Positions 47,348-56,703 of a stretch of 64,000 bases of DNA are shown piece by piece. The position numbers were made by a program, and so were the translations under genes. The notes under the pieces are model-generated. The model made no database searches, had not been told where the DNA came from, and saw only the letters and a list, made by a program, of their open reading frames with translations. How positions within the stretch are numbered: position 1 is the first letter of the stretch; each line of letters begins with the position of its first letter. Source of the stretch: Pararhizobium capsulatum DSM 1112. GTDB taxonomy: Bacteria > Pseudomonadota > Alphaproteobacteria > Rhizobiales > Rhizobiaceae. The stretch covers positions 4,001,001 through 4,065,000 of the forward strand of contig NZ_JAUSVF010000001.1 of NCBI RefSeq assembly GCF_030814475.1, read 5' to 3'.

Positions 47348-47866
47348 ATGTCCGAGCGGGGATTGAACACCGTGAGTTTCGCTGGCCATGCTGCGTCGTC
47401 CGCGCAGTTCAAGGCTCTTTACGCGGAAGGCATGGGCCTCGTAGAAGAGACCGCGAGCTATCTCGACGGTCCGGGTCGCGCAGCCTCCAAGGTTTTGCCG
47501 CGCATGGCATCGGTGCTTTACGCCGCTGAATCCATGCGGCTGACGACCCGTCTGATGCAGATGGCCTCCTGGCTCCTGCTGCAGCGCGCCGTCAACAATG
47601 GTGAAATGAGCCGCGATCAGGTGCTCTCGGAAAAGAACAAGGTTCGCCTCGACAGCTTCAACGTCGATCGCACTGCCCCAGGCTGGAACGATCTTCCGGA
47701 AGGCTTCCGCGACCTGATCGAGCGTTCGCTGCGCCTGCAGAATCGTGTTGCCCTGCTCGATCGCGAAATCTACCGCCCGCAGGAAGCCTCCAACTTCGTT
47801 CCGGACAACCAGAACGGCGTCAAGGCACAGCTCAACCTGCTGCAGACGGCCTTCGGCAACAACTGA
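47348..47866 (+). CDS. DUF1465 family protein
   Basis: 172 residues, cytoplasmic, mostly helical. Conserved parts: FKALYAEGMGLVEETASYLD, PRMASVLYAAESMRLTTRLM, QMASWLLLQRAVNNGEMS and LIERSLRLQNRVALLDREIY. An alphaproteobacterial family without established biochemistry; the conserved link with CtrA-type boxes here hints at a cell-cycle role. Codon use strongly biased. A terminator follows. Confidence 0.88.
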   Translation: MSERGLNTVSFAGHAASSAQFKALYAEGMGLVEETASYLDGPGRAASKVLPRMASVLYAAESMRLTTRLMQMASWLLLQRAVNNGEMSRDQVLSEKNKVRLDSFNVDRTAPGWNDLPEGFRDLIERSLRLQNRVALLDREIYRPQEASNFVPDNQNGVKAQLNLLQTAFGNN

Positions 47867-47892
47867 TATCAGACAAGCAAGCGTTCCATTTC

Positions 47893-47917
47893 AAACCCGG
47901 CTCACGCCGGGTTTTTT
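47893..47917 (+). terminator. Terminator of DUF1465
   Basis: AAACCCGGC-TCAC-GCCGGGTTT with six T, 27 bases after the stop. Confidence 0.85.
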
Positions 47918-47963
47918 ATTGCCTGATTTCCGCGAAGACGCTCAAAAACCAAAAAGCGCGCAA

Positions 47964-47994
47964 CAAAAAAAGCCCGGGCAATGCCGGGCTTTTT
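47964..47994 (-). terminator. Terminator of rpmE (bidirectional shape)
   Basis: AGCCCGG-gcaatg-CCGGGCT flanked by A7 on the left and T4 on the right; reading minus it has a T7 tail, 33 bases after the rpmE stop. Confidence 0.85.
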
Positions 47995-48026
47995 GTCCGC
48001 ATGCTGCCGAGACAGCGTGCGAAATC

Positions 48027-48248
48027 CTAGACGTTGAGGCCTTCGAAGCGCTTCTTGAACTTGGAGACGCGGCCACCGCGGTCCATGAGCTGCTGGTTGC
48101 CGCCAGTCCAGGCCGGATGCGACTTCGGGTCGATCTCAAGGTTCATGGTCGCGCCTTCCGAACCCCATGTCGAACGGGTTTCGTATTCGGTGCCATCGGT
48201 CATGACTACCTTGATGGTGTGGTAAGCGGGATGGATACTAGCCTTCAT
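48027..48248 (-). CDS. rpmE: 50S ribosomal protein bL31
   Basis: 73 residues. Start [20 protein letters not shown], with STWGSEG and [21 protein letters not shown]. The zinc-ribbon CxxC cysteines of the long form are absent, so this is a zinc-independent (C-minus) version. The frame upstream of 48248 is spurious. Divergent from the ABC exporter. Confidence 0.96.
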   Translation of the reverse strand: MKASIHPAYHTIKVVMTDGTEYETRSTWGSEGATMNLEIDPKSHPAWTGGNQQLMDRGGRVSKFKKRFEGLNV

Positions 48249-48452
48249 AACAATCTTCCTGCAGTTCCAGGGTCCAATTGTCGCAAGGCATTGCGGCAGG
48301 CGGACCGAACACGTAAATGAAGCCGCAGACCGCTTGCGGGCGACGGCTTCCCAATTTGATGCCGTGCCTATACATGATGGTCGCTTGGATAACAAGTACC
48401 GCCGAAGAAGGTTCATGCGAGTTTCGCCGCTTCTTCCGCGATTGGAGGTCAT

Positions 48453-50252
48453 GTGGCAAACGAGGTTCCCCCGGCGGCAAGACGAACGTCGCTGCGTCCG
48501 CTCGGACAACTTCTCCCCTATGTCAGGCGATATCGTCTGCTGGTGATCGGGGCTCTGGTTTCTTTGGTCGTTGCAGCCGCGACCACGCTGACCCTGCCGA
48601 TGGCCATTCGACGCATGATTGATCACGGCTTCTCGACATCCGATTCCGGTTTCATCAATACCTATTTCTCGATGTTGATGGCCTTGGCAATCGTGCTCGC
48701 ACTGGCGAGCGCCACACGCTACTACTTCGTCATCACCCTTGGAGAGCGCATCGTCTCGGACCTGCGCCGGGATGTCTTTGCCCATGTCACGAAACTTTCC
48801 GCTTCGTTTTTCGATGTCAACCAGTCCGGCGAGATCGTTTCGCGCCTGACGGCAGACGCCACCCAGCTGAAATCCGCCGTTGGAGCTACCGCGTCCGTCG
48901 CGCTAAGGAACCTGATCCTCTGTCTCGGAGCGATCGGCATGATGGTCTATACCAGCCCCAAGCTTTCCAGCCTCGTGCTCGCGGCCATCCCGCTTATCGT
49001 CTTCCCCCTCGTGGGCTTCGGCCGCTCCGTGCGCAGGCGCTCGCGCGAAGCGCAGGACACGCTTGCTGCCGCTTCCGCCTATGCCAGCGAAGCGATCGCG
49101 GCCAGCCGTACGGTCCAGGCCTTCAATGGCGAGCAGGCAGCGCAAGCGCGCTACGCAGGCGCCGTGGAGAACGCCTATGACGCGGCGCGCGGTGCGGTCA
49201 AGGCGCGCTCCGTGCTCACCGCCTTTGCCATCACCATGATCTTCGGCAGCGTCGTCGCGGTTCTTTGGTTCGGCGCGCAGGACGTGCTTTCAGGAACCAC
49301 ATCGCCGGGCACGCTCAGCCAGTTCCTGCTCTATTCGGTGTTCGCAGCCGGCAGTCTCGGCTCACTGTCCGAAGTCTGGGGCGAACTTTCGCAGGCCTCG
49401 GGTGCAGCAGAACGCTTGAATGAACTGCTGGCGGAAAAACCCGAGATTGCTGCTCCCGCCAATCCGGTGTCGTTGCCCGTGCCGGCGGAAGGCCGCGTCG
49501 TTTTCGACAACGTACATTTCTCCTACCCGGCCCGACCTGACGAGAAGAGCCTGAAGGGGCTGGATTTTTCGGTAAGGCCCGGAGAGACAGTCGCCATCGT
49601 CGGCCCTTCAGGTGCTGGAAAGAGCACCGTGTTTTCGCTGCTCCTGCGCTTTTACGATCCCGCCAAGGGCGCCATCCTGATCGACGGCGTCGACGCGCGT
49701 GAAACAGATCCAGACGACCTCCGCCGACGCATGGCCATCGTGCCCCAGGATGTAACGATCTTTGCGGCCTCGGTGCATGACAACATCGCCTTCGGCACAT
49801 CTGGCGCCTCGCGAGAAGCAGTCCGTGCCGCGGCTGTTGCCGCCCAGGCGGATGAGTTCATCTCACGCCTTTCATCCGGTTACGATACCCATGTCGGTGA
49901 GCGGGGCATCACCCTTTCCGGAGGTCAGCGTCAGCGTATTGCGATTGCGCGGGCGATCCTCAGAAACGCGCCCATCCTGCTACTCGATGAAGCAACATCC
50001 GCGCTCGATGCCGAAAGCGAAGTGCTGGTTCAGAAAGCACTGGATAGCCTGATGCAGCATCGCACCACCCTGGTTATTGCCCACCGTCTCGCGACCGTGC
50101 TGAAGGCTGACCGCATCCTGGTCATGGACCAGGGCCGGATCATCGAGGAAGGAAACCACGCCTCACTGATCCGCCAGGGCGGGCTCTACGCCAAGCTTGC
50201 GCGCCTGCAGTTCGACCATGGCTCCGAAGACCTCAGGGTCGTCGGAAGCTAG
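48453..50252 (+). CDS. ABC exporter (fused membrane and ATPase domains)
   Basis: 599 residues, MsbA/LmrA-like half transporter. Six membrane helices in residues ~25-315 (first [20 protein letters not shown]), ATPase domain ~350-590 with Walker [11 protein letters not shown] (~383-391), ABC signature [15 protein letters not shown], Walker [13 protein letters not shown] and the H-loop IAHRL. A GTG start at 48453 is well placed after GGAGGTCAT. Probably exports a lipid or drug; which one is unknown. Its TAG stop is the first three bases of a RIME element. Confidence 0.93.
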   Translation: MANEVPPAARRTSLRPLGQLLPYVRRYRLLVIGALVSLVVAAATTLTLPMAIRRMIDHGFSTSDSGFINTYFSMLMALAIVLALASATRYYFVITLGERIVSDLRRDVFAHVTKLSASFFDVNQSGEIVSRLTADATQLKSAVGATASVALRNLILCLGAIGMMVYTSPKLSSLVLAAIPLIVFPLVGFGRSVRRRSREAQDTLAAASAYASEAIAASRTVQAFNGEQAAQARYAGAVENAYDAARGAVKARSVLTAFAITMIFGSVVAVLWFGAQDVLSGTTSPGTLSQFLLYSVFAAGSLGSLSEVWGELSQASGAAERLNELLAEKPEIAAPANPVSLPVPAEGRVVFDNVHFSYPARPDEKSLKGLDFSVRPGETVAIVGPSGAGKSTVFSLLLRFYDPAKGAILIDGVDARETDPDDLRRRMAIVPQDVTIFAASVHDNIAFGTSGASREAVRAAAVAAQADEFISRLSSGYDTHVGERGITLSGGQRQRIAIARAILRNAPILLLDEATSALDAESEVLVQKALDSLMQHRTTLVIAHRLATVLKADRILVMDQGRIIEEGNHASLIRQGGLYAKLARLQFDHGSEDLRVVGS

Positions 50253-50353
50253 AGGATGTCTGGTTCAGATTGAACCAGACATCCTCTAGATTCTTTTGTT
50301 TTCGTTTGTCTTTTGGAGAAAACCGGTTCCCACCTTTCCCTGACAAACTCTAG
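50250..50353 (+). repeat. RIME-type palindromic repeat, copy 3 of 3
   Basis: Nearly identical to copy 2: TAGAGGATGTCTGGTTCA ... TGAACCAGACATCCTCTAG, the linker TTCTTTTGTTTTCG, then GTTTGTC...GACAAAC and CTCTAG. It begins with the stop codon of the ABC exporter and probably also supplies its 3'-end hairpin. Confidence 0.85.
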
Positions 50354-50499
50354 ACACCAAAACGCGAAGCAGATTGCAATCCATGCTTTTCCTCTCGGCC
50401 AGCTTCTGGAAGCTTATGCGGACGCAAGGGTAGCAGCAGAACCACGTGTATGCTTGCAACCGCGGCTGCAGCCAGCACCGTAGCCGCCGGATGCAGAAC

Positions 50500-51531
50500 C
50501 TATTTCTCCGTCAGTTTCAACTCGATACGGCGGTTCTGGTCGCGGGCTTCCTTGCTGTCGCCTTCGGCGATCGGCTGGAACTCGCCGAAACCCGCTGCAA
50601 CGAGCCTATCTGCCGGCACGCCCTTGGAAATCAGAAATTTCACCACCGAGGTCGCACGTGCAGACGAAAGCTCCCAGTTATCCGCGTAGCGGCCAGAGCC
50701 GGAAAGCGGCACGTTGTCGGTGTGACCATCGACACGCAGAACCCAGTTGATCTCCGAGGGAATTTCCTTGGCAAGATCCAGAAGCGCCGCCGCAAGCTTT
50801 GCCATCTCCTCCTGCCCTGCCGGGTTGAGTTCGTTGCCCCCCGATGGGAACAGAACCTCGGACTGGAAAACGAAACGGTCGCCGACAATACGGATATTTT
50901 CGCGATCGGAGAGAATTTCCCGGAGACGCCCGAAGAAGTCGGAGCGGTACCGATTAAGCTCCTGCACCCGCTGGGCAAGCGCGACATTGAGCCGACGACC
51001 GAGATCGGCGATCTTCGTCTGGGACGCGGTGTCCTTGGCCTCCGAGGCCTGCAGGGCATTCTCGATGGCAGCAATCTGGCTTCGAAGTGCTGCGATCTGC
51101 TGGTTGAGCAGATCGATCTGGCTCATCGCCCGTGCGCTCACCTGTTTTTCAGAATCCAGCTGCCCGGTAAGGTCTCCGATCCGTTGCGTGGCCACATCCG
51201 AACTGCCGGCACCCTGATCCAGAAGAGCCTGAAGCCGCGAGCGTTCGCCCTCCGACGTCGCAAGCGAGGCCTGCAGGTTGGCAAGCGAATCTTCGATATC
51301 CTGTTTGCCGCTCTTTTCCAGGGCAAGCAGCTGGGTCAGCTCGTTGATCTGGTTGTTCAGCCTGTTGAGGACATCGTCCTTGCCGCTGATCTCGCGACTG
51401 AGCAGGAACTGCGCCAGCACGAAGACCGAGAGAAGGAACATGATCGCCAGGAGAAGAGTCGACAGGGCATCGACGAAGCCCGGCCAGTAATCGACCGTAC
51501 GCTGGCTTCGGCCCTTGCGTGCCAGAGCCAT
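50500..51531 (-). CDS. MotB/OmpA-like peptidoglycan-binding protein
   Basis: 343 residues. One N-terminal membrane helix with an acidic residue at its start (DYWPGFVDALSTLLLAIMFL, ~14-33), as in the MotB/ExbD/TolR proton-channel family; a long coiled coil (~55-190); and a C-terminal OmpA-like domain (ENIRIVGDRFVFQSEVLFPS, VDGHTDNVPLSGSG, NWELSSARATSVV, NRRIELKL). Follows the MotA-like gene with a 3-bp gap. Forms a stator-like pair that pulls on or anchors to peptidoglycan; it is not next to flagellar genes. Confidence 0.88.
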   Translation of the reverse strand: MALARKGRSQRTVDYWPGFVDALSTLLLAIMFLLSVFVLAQFLLSREISGKDDVLNRLNNQINELTQLLALEKSGKQDIEDSLANLQASLATSEGERSRLQALLDQGAGSSDVATQRIGDLTGQLDSEKQVSARAMSQIDLLNQQIAALRSQIAAIENALQASEAKDTASQTKIADLGRRLNVALAQRVQELNRYRSDFFGRLREILSDRENIRIVGDRFVFQSEVLFPSGGNELNPAGQEEMAKLAAALLDLAKEIPSEINWVLRVDGHTDNVPLSGSGRYADNWELSSARATSVVKFLISKGVPADRLVAAGFGEFQPIAEGDSKEARDQNRRIELKLTEK

Positions 51532-51534
51532 GGA

Positions 51535-52623
51535 TTATTCTCCCGCTTCGTCGCGCATCGCGCGACCGTGCCGCTCGGCCTGGGACGGTTTTTCGACACC
51601 ACCGATACGGGCCGACAGCTTATCGAGCGTCTTGCGCATCGACTTGGCTTCCTCCTGCTGGGCCTCGATCCAATCCCGCAGCATCTGCTGTTCGCCGCGC
51701 ATGTTCTTGACAAGGCCCTGGATGCCTTCTGCGAGGCTGGCCATGGCAGCCGTGGTGCGCTGGCTCATGCCGCCATCCTGGTTCAGCCGGGAAAGCTGTT
51801 CGGTCAGGGCGCGCAACTCTTCGACCGGTGCGGCCGAAGGGGAATCGGAAACAACGGCGATATCGGAGCTGACATCGGTCACCGATGACAGCCAGTTTTC
51901 AAGCTCGGTATAAAACCGGTTCTGCGCACGGCCGGCCTGCAGATCGAGAAAGCCGAGGATCAGCGAGCTGGAAAGACCGAAAAGCGACGTGGAAAAGGCG
52001 GTCCCCATGCCCGAGAGCGGCGCCGAAAGGCCGGTCTTCAGGGCCGAAAGCACATCATCCGTACTGCCGGTGCCGGCATCGAGCGATTGGATTACCGTGT
52101 TGATCGAGCCGATCGTGCCGAGAAGCCCCCAGAAGGTTCCGAGAAGGCCTAGGAAGACGAGAAGGCCGATCAGATAGCGCGAGGTATCGCGTGATTCATC
52201 CAGGCGCGTGGCGATCGAATCGAGGATCGAGCGCAATGCCGTCGTCGAAATCGCCATGGAGTGGCGCTGACCGATCAAGGCCCGCATCGGCGCAAGCAGC
52301 ACCGGATCGCGACCAACCTTGTCGGCACTGCCGGCAGCACGGAACGAATTGAACCAGCGCACTTCCGGGCGAAGACCGAGAACATGATTGAAAACGAGCA
52401 AAATACCGATCAGCAGAACGCCGAGAATGAGGCCGTTCAGCCCCGGATTGCTCATGAAAGCCGCATGCGCCTGGCGAAACAGGATGGCGCCGACAAAACC
52501 GACGATGATCAGAAAAATCACCATGATCCAGAAAAAGATCATGGGACTGGTCAATTTGTTGGGATTGTATCCTTCGCCCAAGCCACCGGCAGCATCCCAA
52601 CCCGACAGTTCCAGTTTCGCCAT
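51535..52623 (-). CDS. MotA/TolQ/ExbB-like membrane protein
   Basis: 362 residues. Membrane helices near residues 29-50 and 60-80 (FFWIMVIFLIIVGFVGAILF; NGLILGVLLIGILLVFNHVL), then LLVFLGLLGTFWGLLGTIGS and PLSGMGTAFSTSLFGLSSSL, the MotA/ExbB proton-channel core; a C-terminal tail predicted as coiled coil (MRGEQQMLRDWIEAQQEEAK). Partner of the downstream OmpA-domain protein. Such pairs are core genes in rhizobia; the energy-coupling role is inferred from the family. Confidence 0.88.
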   Translation of the reverse strand: MAKLELSGWDAAGGLGEGYNPNKLTSPMIFFWIMVIFLIIVGFVGAILFRQAHAAFMSNPGLNGLILGVLLIGILLVFNHVLGLRPEVRWFNSFRAAGSADKVGRDPVLLAPMRALIGQRHSMAISTTALRSILDSIATRLDESRDTSRYLIGLLVFLGLLGTFWGLLGTIGSINTVIQSLDAGTGSTDDVLSALKTGLSAPLSGMGTAFSTSLFGLSSSLILGFLDLQAGRAQNRFYTELENWLSSVTDVSSDIAVVSDSPSAAPVEELRALTEQLSRLNQDGGMSQRTTAAMASLAEGIQGLVKNMRGEQQMLRDWIEAQQEEAKSMRKTLDKLSARIGGVEKPSQAERHGRAMRDEAGE

Positions 52624-52760
52624 GAGGCTTCAGTCTCCGCTTTTCCATTGCATCGCAACGCGCACTGGCAGCGCACGTTCCGATGTTGGCGGGAGACTAG
52701 AGGAACTTTGCGCCGAATTGAAGAGCAAAGGCTGGCCTTTGCACCTGTGGCGTACCGAGC

Positions 52761-53561
52761 TTACTTGCCCGGAATCGGCCGGTGCAGCACGTCATGCAGC
52801 GCCTTGCGGATATATTCGTTGCCGGCGACGATCGAACCGTCTTCCATTGGCTTGTTGCCGCCGTCGATATCGGCAACCCAGCCGCCTGCTTCGCGGATCA
52901 GAAGTATCCCTGCAGCAAGGTCCCAGGCGTGAAGGCCGCGTTCCCAGAAACCGTCAAACCGGCCGGCGGCGACATAGGCCAGATCGAGAGAAGCCGCACC
53001 CATGCGGCGAATGCCGGCAACTTCGCCCATGACGTGACGCAGTTCGACGAGGTAGGAGCCGTGATTGCCGTGACCGAGATGCGGCGTTCCGGTGCCGATG
53101 ACGGCATCGGACAGGTTCTTGCGGGCAGCCACGCGCAGGCGGCGGTCGTTGAGGAAGGCGCCACCGCCGCGCTCGGCAGTGTACAATTCGTCAGTTGCCG
53201 GGTTGAGCACGGCTGCAGCAACGATCTCGCCCTGACGCTCCAGCGCAATGGAGATCGCGAAATGCGGAATACCATGAAGGAAGTTGGTCGTGCCGTCGAG
53301 CGGATCGACGATCCAGCGATGTGCGCCGTCGGTGCCGATGATCTCTTCGCTTTCTTCTCCGAGAAAGCCATAGGTCGGGCGGGCCTTGAGAAGCTCGTCT
53401 CGGATCAGCTTTTCAGCCTTGCGATCGGCCTGAGAAACGTAATCGCCAGGTCCTTTCAACGAGACCTGCAGGTTCTGCACCTCGCCGAAATCGCGAGCCA
53501 GGCCTTTACCGGCCTTGAATGCGGCCTGAACCATGACATTGAGAAGAGCAGAACGGGCCAT
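52761..53561 (-). CDS. suhB: Inositol-1-monophosphatase family protein SuhB
   Basis: 266 residues. Mg-dependent phosphatase fold with motif A GEESEEIIG, motif B WIVDPLDGTTNFLHGIP (~residues 80-96) and motif C AWDLAAGILLIREAGG. Hydrolyses inositol phosphates in vitro; in E. coli SuhB also acts in rRNA transcription. Start 53561 (MARSALLNVM) follows GAAGGAAGCC; the frame beyond to 53654 lacks support. Confidence 0.94.
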   Translation of the reverse strand: MARSALLNVMVQAAFKAGKGLARDFGEVQNLQVSLKGPGDYVSQADRKAEKLIRDELLKARPTYGFLGEESEEIIGTDGAHRWIVDPLDGTTNFLHGIPHFAISIALERQGEIVAAAVLNPATDELYTAERGGGAFLNDRRLRVAARKNLSDAVIGTGTPHLGHGNHGSYLVELRHVMGEVAGIRRMGAASLDLAYVAAGRFDGFWERGLHAWDLAAGILLIREAGGWVADIDGGNKPMEDGSIVAGNEYIRKALHDVLHRPIPGK

Positions 53562-53843
53562 CTTGGCTTCCTTCGGAATGGAAATGCCGGCCGCGCAGAC
53601 GACCGGCAGAAAACATATTCTTTGAGGACGGCATCTCAAGAGACGCAAACGCACTCAACTATTTACATCGGAGCCTCGGCATGCGCCTCGGATGACACCA
53701 TCGGGAGGTACAAGCATCGCCGGACCATCAAGGCGCAGCGCAAAGCGCGCAGCATTGCTGCCCAGTTGCCCCGTGATCAGCAGATCGGGGGCTTCAAGAC
53801 CACAAAAGCGGTCAAAGTTCAAGCCTTCCCGCAAAAAAGAGCC
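53562..53843. other. Intergenic region between suhB and the Sel1 gene
   Basis: 282 bp. A GC hairpin GCCGG...CCGGC at 53590-53612 lies just upstream of suhB. Further up, the plus strand has ATCGGGAGGTACAAGC (53699-53714), which resembles the conserved core of the alphaproteobacterial suhB/mmgR RNA, but no terminator follows. No confident gene. Confidence 0.4.
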
Positions 53844-55010
53844 TTAACTGCCGCGGTGCTTGTTGGCGGCATCGAGTGCGGCCTTTTGCTGATCATCCTC
53901 CAGACCCAGATAAAAATCCTCCAGCGTCGGGTCGGTCAGCCCTGCCCTTCGCGACAGCACATACCACTTGGCAGCCTCGATCGGATCGGGCCGCGTGCCA
54001 ATCGCATTGATATAGAGATGCGACAGCTTGTTCTGGGCCACGACGTTGCCTCGCTCCGCAGCACGACGCATCCACTTGAACCCTTCGTCGAGATTACGGT
54101 CCCCGCCGACGCCATCGACAAGCCAGATGGCGAGATCGAGCTGAGCCGTGTCGTAGCCTGCCTTCGCCGCCCGCTCCAACCAGCTGCGTGCGGTTTCTCG
54201 CTTGGTCTCGTCGATCCCGTCGACATTCAGGTAAATCTGCGAGAGCGCGTATTGCGCATCGGCTATGCCCTGCTCGGCGGACTTCTCGTAATAGGGAAGA
54301 GCAGCCTTCAACCCCTTTGGCCCGGGCGTATCGGCAACGAGGAGCTGGCCATAGTTGAACTGCGCAAGCGCATTGCCCAAATCGGCCGCTTTCTTCATCA
54401 GCTCTTCGGAGCGTTTGCGGTCGCGGGGAACATCACGGCCCTCCATAAGGATCAGGGCGTATTTGAACATTGCCGCGGGATTGCCGGCTTTGGCGGCCTG
54501 CCCGTACCAGAAGGCCGCATCCTTGGTATTGCGGGCGACACCGAGCCCTTGGGAGAAAATTTCCGCCACCAGCGTCTGCGCCGCCGGATCGCCGAGCTGG
54601 GCCCTTGGCAGGGCAAGCTCGACCGCCGTCAGATAGTATCCGCGCTGAAACGCACCGTAGGCGTCATCCGGCTTGCCATCGAAGGGCTTCTCCGCCGGCA
54701 AAGCCGGTAACATTGCGCCCATCCGGTCAAAAACGCCCACGCCCGCGGAGGGCTCGATCGTCTCTCCGGCCTTCGCATCGCCTTTCTGCGCATCCACGGG
54801 AGGCTGAAGCGGCGGTACCTCATCCTCGGGAAGGGCTGCCCCATTGAAGGGCGTGATGCGGCCACGTTTTTCCGTCGGGGCTTCCGCAGGCTCCCGCGTG
54901 ACACCGGGTAGCGCTTCCTGCGCGGAAGCAAGGGAGTGCGCGCCCGCGACAAGACCCACGGTCAAACTGAGGCAAAAGAGACTGTTGGTCAGGCGGCGGA
55001 GATAAGACAT
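53844..55010 (-). CDS. Periplasmic Sel1-like repeat protein
   Basis: 388 residues. Signal peptide (LTNSLFCLSLTVGLVAGAHS, cut near ASA-QE), Pro/Glu-rich linker (~30-85), then about six Sel1/TPR repeats (FQRGYYLTAVELALPRAQLG, AAQTLVAEIFSQGLGVARNT, NPAAMFKYALILMEGRDVPR, NALAQFNYGQLLVADT, IADAQYALSQIYLNVDG, VVAQNKLSHLYINAIG). These fold as a superhelix for protein-protein contact; similar rhizobial ExoR proteins control ExoS/ChvI, but this one lacks evidence for that role. Confidence 0.85.
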   Translation of the reverse strand: MSYLRRLTNSLFCLSLTVGLVAGAHSLASAQEALPGVTREPAEAPTEKRGRITPFNGAALPEDEVPPLQPPVDAQKGDAKAGETIEPSAGVGVFDRMGAMLPALPAEKPFDGKPDDAYGAFQRGYYLTAVELALPRAQLGDPAAQTLVAEIFSQGLGVARNTKDAAFWYGQAAKAGNPAAMFKYALILMEGRDVPRDRKRSEELMKKAADLGNALAQFNYGQLLVADTPGPKGLKAALPYYEKSAEQGIADAQYALSQIYLNVDGIDETKRETARSWLERAAKAGYDTAQLDLAIWLVDGVGGDRNLDEGFKWMRRAAERGNVVAQNKLSHLYINAIGTRPDPIEAAKWYVLSRRAGLTDPTLEDFYLGLEDDQQKAALDAANKHRGS

Positions 55011-55019
55011 GGAAAGGTC

Positions 55020-55673
55020 TTAATCTTCAAACCGTGGCGCTTTTTCGTCAAGCATGGCATTGACCGCCGAAACAACCGAGGCCGCCTGACTGACATCGGC
55101 GAAGACGGCAAGACGAAGAGCAACGAATTCGGCACCCGTTTCCGCCACCGCAAGCGCCGAATCCGGATCGGTGCCGCCCATCACGATGGCCGGAATCTCG
55201 ACCATCGACGCCCACCACTCGCCAAGTGCAAGGTTCTTCGGATGTGCCTCCGGCTTGATGTCGCCTTCGAGCTTGCCAAAGAAGATGTAATCGGGCCGCA
55301 CCTCTCCCATCTCCAAAGCGTGATGGCGATCGGCAGCATTGCCGCCGCCGACGATAAGCTTGGGCGTGAACTTCTCAACGGCTTCGGCCAGAGCCTCCGC
55401 ATTGCCGGTTACGTGCAGGCCGTCGGCCTTGGCACGCCCGGCAACGCGGCTGTCTCCGGCGATGAGCGCCGCCGCACCGGCTTCCTGGATAACCGGCACA
55501 AGGGCTTCGGCCTGCTTCTGGAAGGCATGCTCGTCCAGACCGTATTGTGGCAGGATGACGGACGCGACATCCCCGCCCCGCAACGCATCGCCCACCACCC
55601 GCGCGGTCTCTTCCGCCTCGGTCATTTCGGGAACGATAAGGACAAGCCGGCAGCGGTTATGTGTGGTGCTCAT
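55020..55673 (-). CDS. Thiamine-phosphate synthase family protein (ThiE/TenI-like)
   Basis: About 217 residues, TIM barrel of the thiamine-phosphate synthase superfamily: CRLVLIVPEMTEAEETARVV, the strand AALIAGDSRVAGRAKADGLHV (equivalent of the nucleotide-binding loop), LIVGGGNAADRHHALEMGE, PDYIFFGKLEGDIKPEAH, and MGGTDPDSALAVAETGAEFVA near the C-terminus. Catalytic residues are only partly as in ThiE, so TenI-like or related activity is possible. No thi genes nearby. 9 bp upstream of the Sel1 gene on the same strand. Confidence 0.75.
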   Translation of the reverse strand: MSTTHNRCRLVLIVPEMTEAEETARVVGDALRGGDVASVILPQYGLDEHAFQKQAEALVPVIQEAGAAALIAGDSRVAGRAKADGLHVTGNAEALAEAVEKFTPKLIVGGGNAADRHHALEMGEVRPDYIFFGKLEGDIKPEAHPKNLALGEWWASMVEIPAIVMGGTDPDSALAVAETGAEFVALRLAVFADVSQAASVVSAVNAMLDEKAPRFED

Positions 55674-55772
55674 GATGGTCCTGCTCCTTGAGGGCAAGCA
55701 GATCGCAGGCCCTACTCGATTTCAATCTGGAAAAGCGATAGACCGTGCGGACAAAAGGATCAACCGACACGC

Positions 55773-56552
55773 ATGCTTCCCGATTTTGATTTCTATATGA
55801 TCGCCATTCCCGCCGTCCTGCTGGTCGGCTTTGCCAAGGGGGGAATGGGCGAAGCGCTTTCCCTGATGGGCGTACCGCTAATGTCTCTGGCAGTACCGCC
55901 CGTCGAGGCCGCCGCGCTCCTGTTGCCGATCCTGATCGCCATGGATCTCGTATCGCTGTGGATGTGGCGCCATCATGGTGATGCCAAAACGTTGCGCATA
56001 CTGCTGCCGGGCGCCATGGTCGGGATTGCTATTGGTTGGGCGGCGTCGGCCTATGTCCAGCGCGACGCCTTGCGCCTGATCATCGGCATCATCGTCGTCC
56101 TCTTCGTGCTCCGCTATGCTTACAACGCCTGGCGTGCCCGATGCGGCATCGTGATCGCCGCGAAACCGCAACGGGTCGGCCCAGCTGCTATCCTGGGCGC
56201 TTTTTCCGGATATGGCAGCTTCGTTGCCCATGCCGGCGGCCCGCCTTTCCAGATCTATACGCTGCCGCTGCAGCTTCCACCGCGGGAGTATACGGGAACG
56301 ATCGTCCGCTTCTTCGCAATCCTCAATGCCGTGAAGCTGGCGCCCTACTTCGCACTCGGGCAGCTCGATCTCAGCAACCTGAAAACCTCAATGACGCTTT
56401 TTCCTCCGGCCATGCTCGCGACGGTTGCCGGGGCATGGGTGGTCCGGCGCATGCGGCCGCAGGTGTTTTACCCCTTCATGTACACGATGGCCTTCCTGGC
56501 AGGCACGAAGCTGGTCTATGACGGCACGGCAGCGCTGTTCATCGGCCCGTGA
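55773..56552 (+). CDS. TauE/SafE-family sulfite/anion exporter
   Basis: 259 residues, ~8 membrane helices. Typical VLLVGFAKGGMGEALSLMGV (~10-29), VRFFAILNAVKLAPYFALGQ and GSFVAHAGGPPFQIY, the last with the AHxxGP motif of the family. Exports sulfite, sulfoacetate or a similar organosulfur anion in characterised members; the real substrate is unknown. No sulfonate genes adjacent. Confidence 0.85.
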   Translation: MLPDFDFYMIAIPAVLLVGFAKGGMGEALSLMGVPLMSLAVPPVEAAALLLPILIAMDLVSLWMWRHHGDAKTLRILLPGAMVGIAIGWAASAYVQRDALRLIIGIIVVLFVLRYAYNAWRARCGIVIAAKPQRVGPAAILGAFSGYGSFVAHAGGPPFQIYTLPLQLPPREYTGTIVRFFAILNAVKLAPYFALGQLDLSNLKTSMTLFPPAMLATVAGAWVVRRMRPQVFYPFMYTMAFLAGTKLVYDGTAALFIGP

Positions 56553-56703
56553 ACCGATTCAATGCTCGGCGTTTCTATCCGCGGATAGACCCTGAATGGT
56601 CTGAAAAGGCAGGGATACCGGTCATTGCTGCGCTTGCGAAATTATCGCTTTCGCAATGCACAATTCACTTGCCGGGGGGCGGGATTTCACTTAGCTTTTT
56701 GCC

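Noticed and set aside
50446..51888. 480-codon plus-strand frame opposite the MotB-like gene
   Set aside because: Antisense shadow of a gene with OmpA domain and membrane helix.
50500..52623. Zorya anti-phage system (ZorA/ZorB)
   Set aside because: No ZorC/ZorD/ZorE partner nearby and the pair looks like a core envelope gene set.
52782..54710. 642-codon plus-strand frame opposite suhB and the Sel1 gene
   Set aside because: Antisense shadow; both minus-strand genes have clear families.
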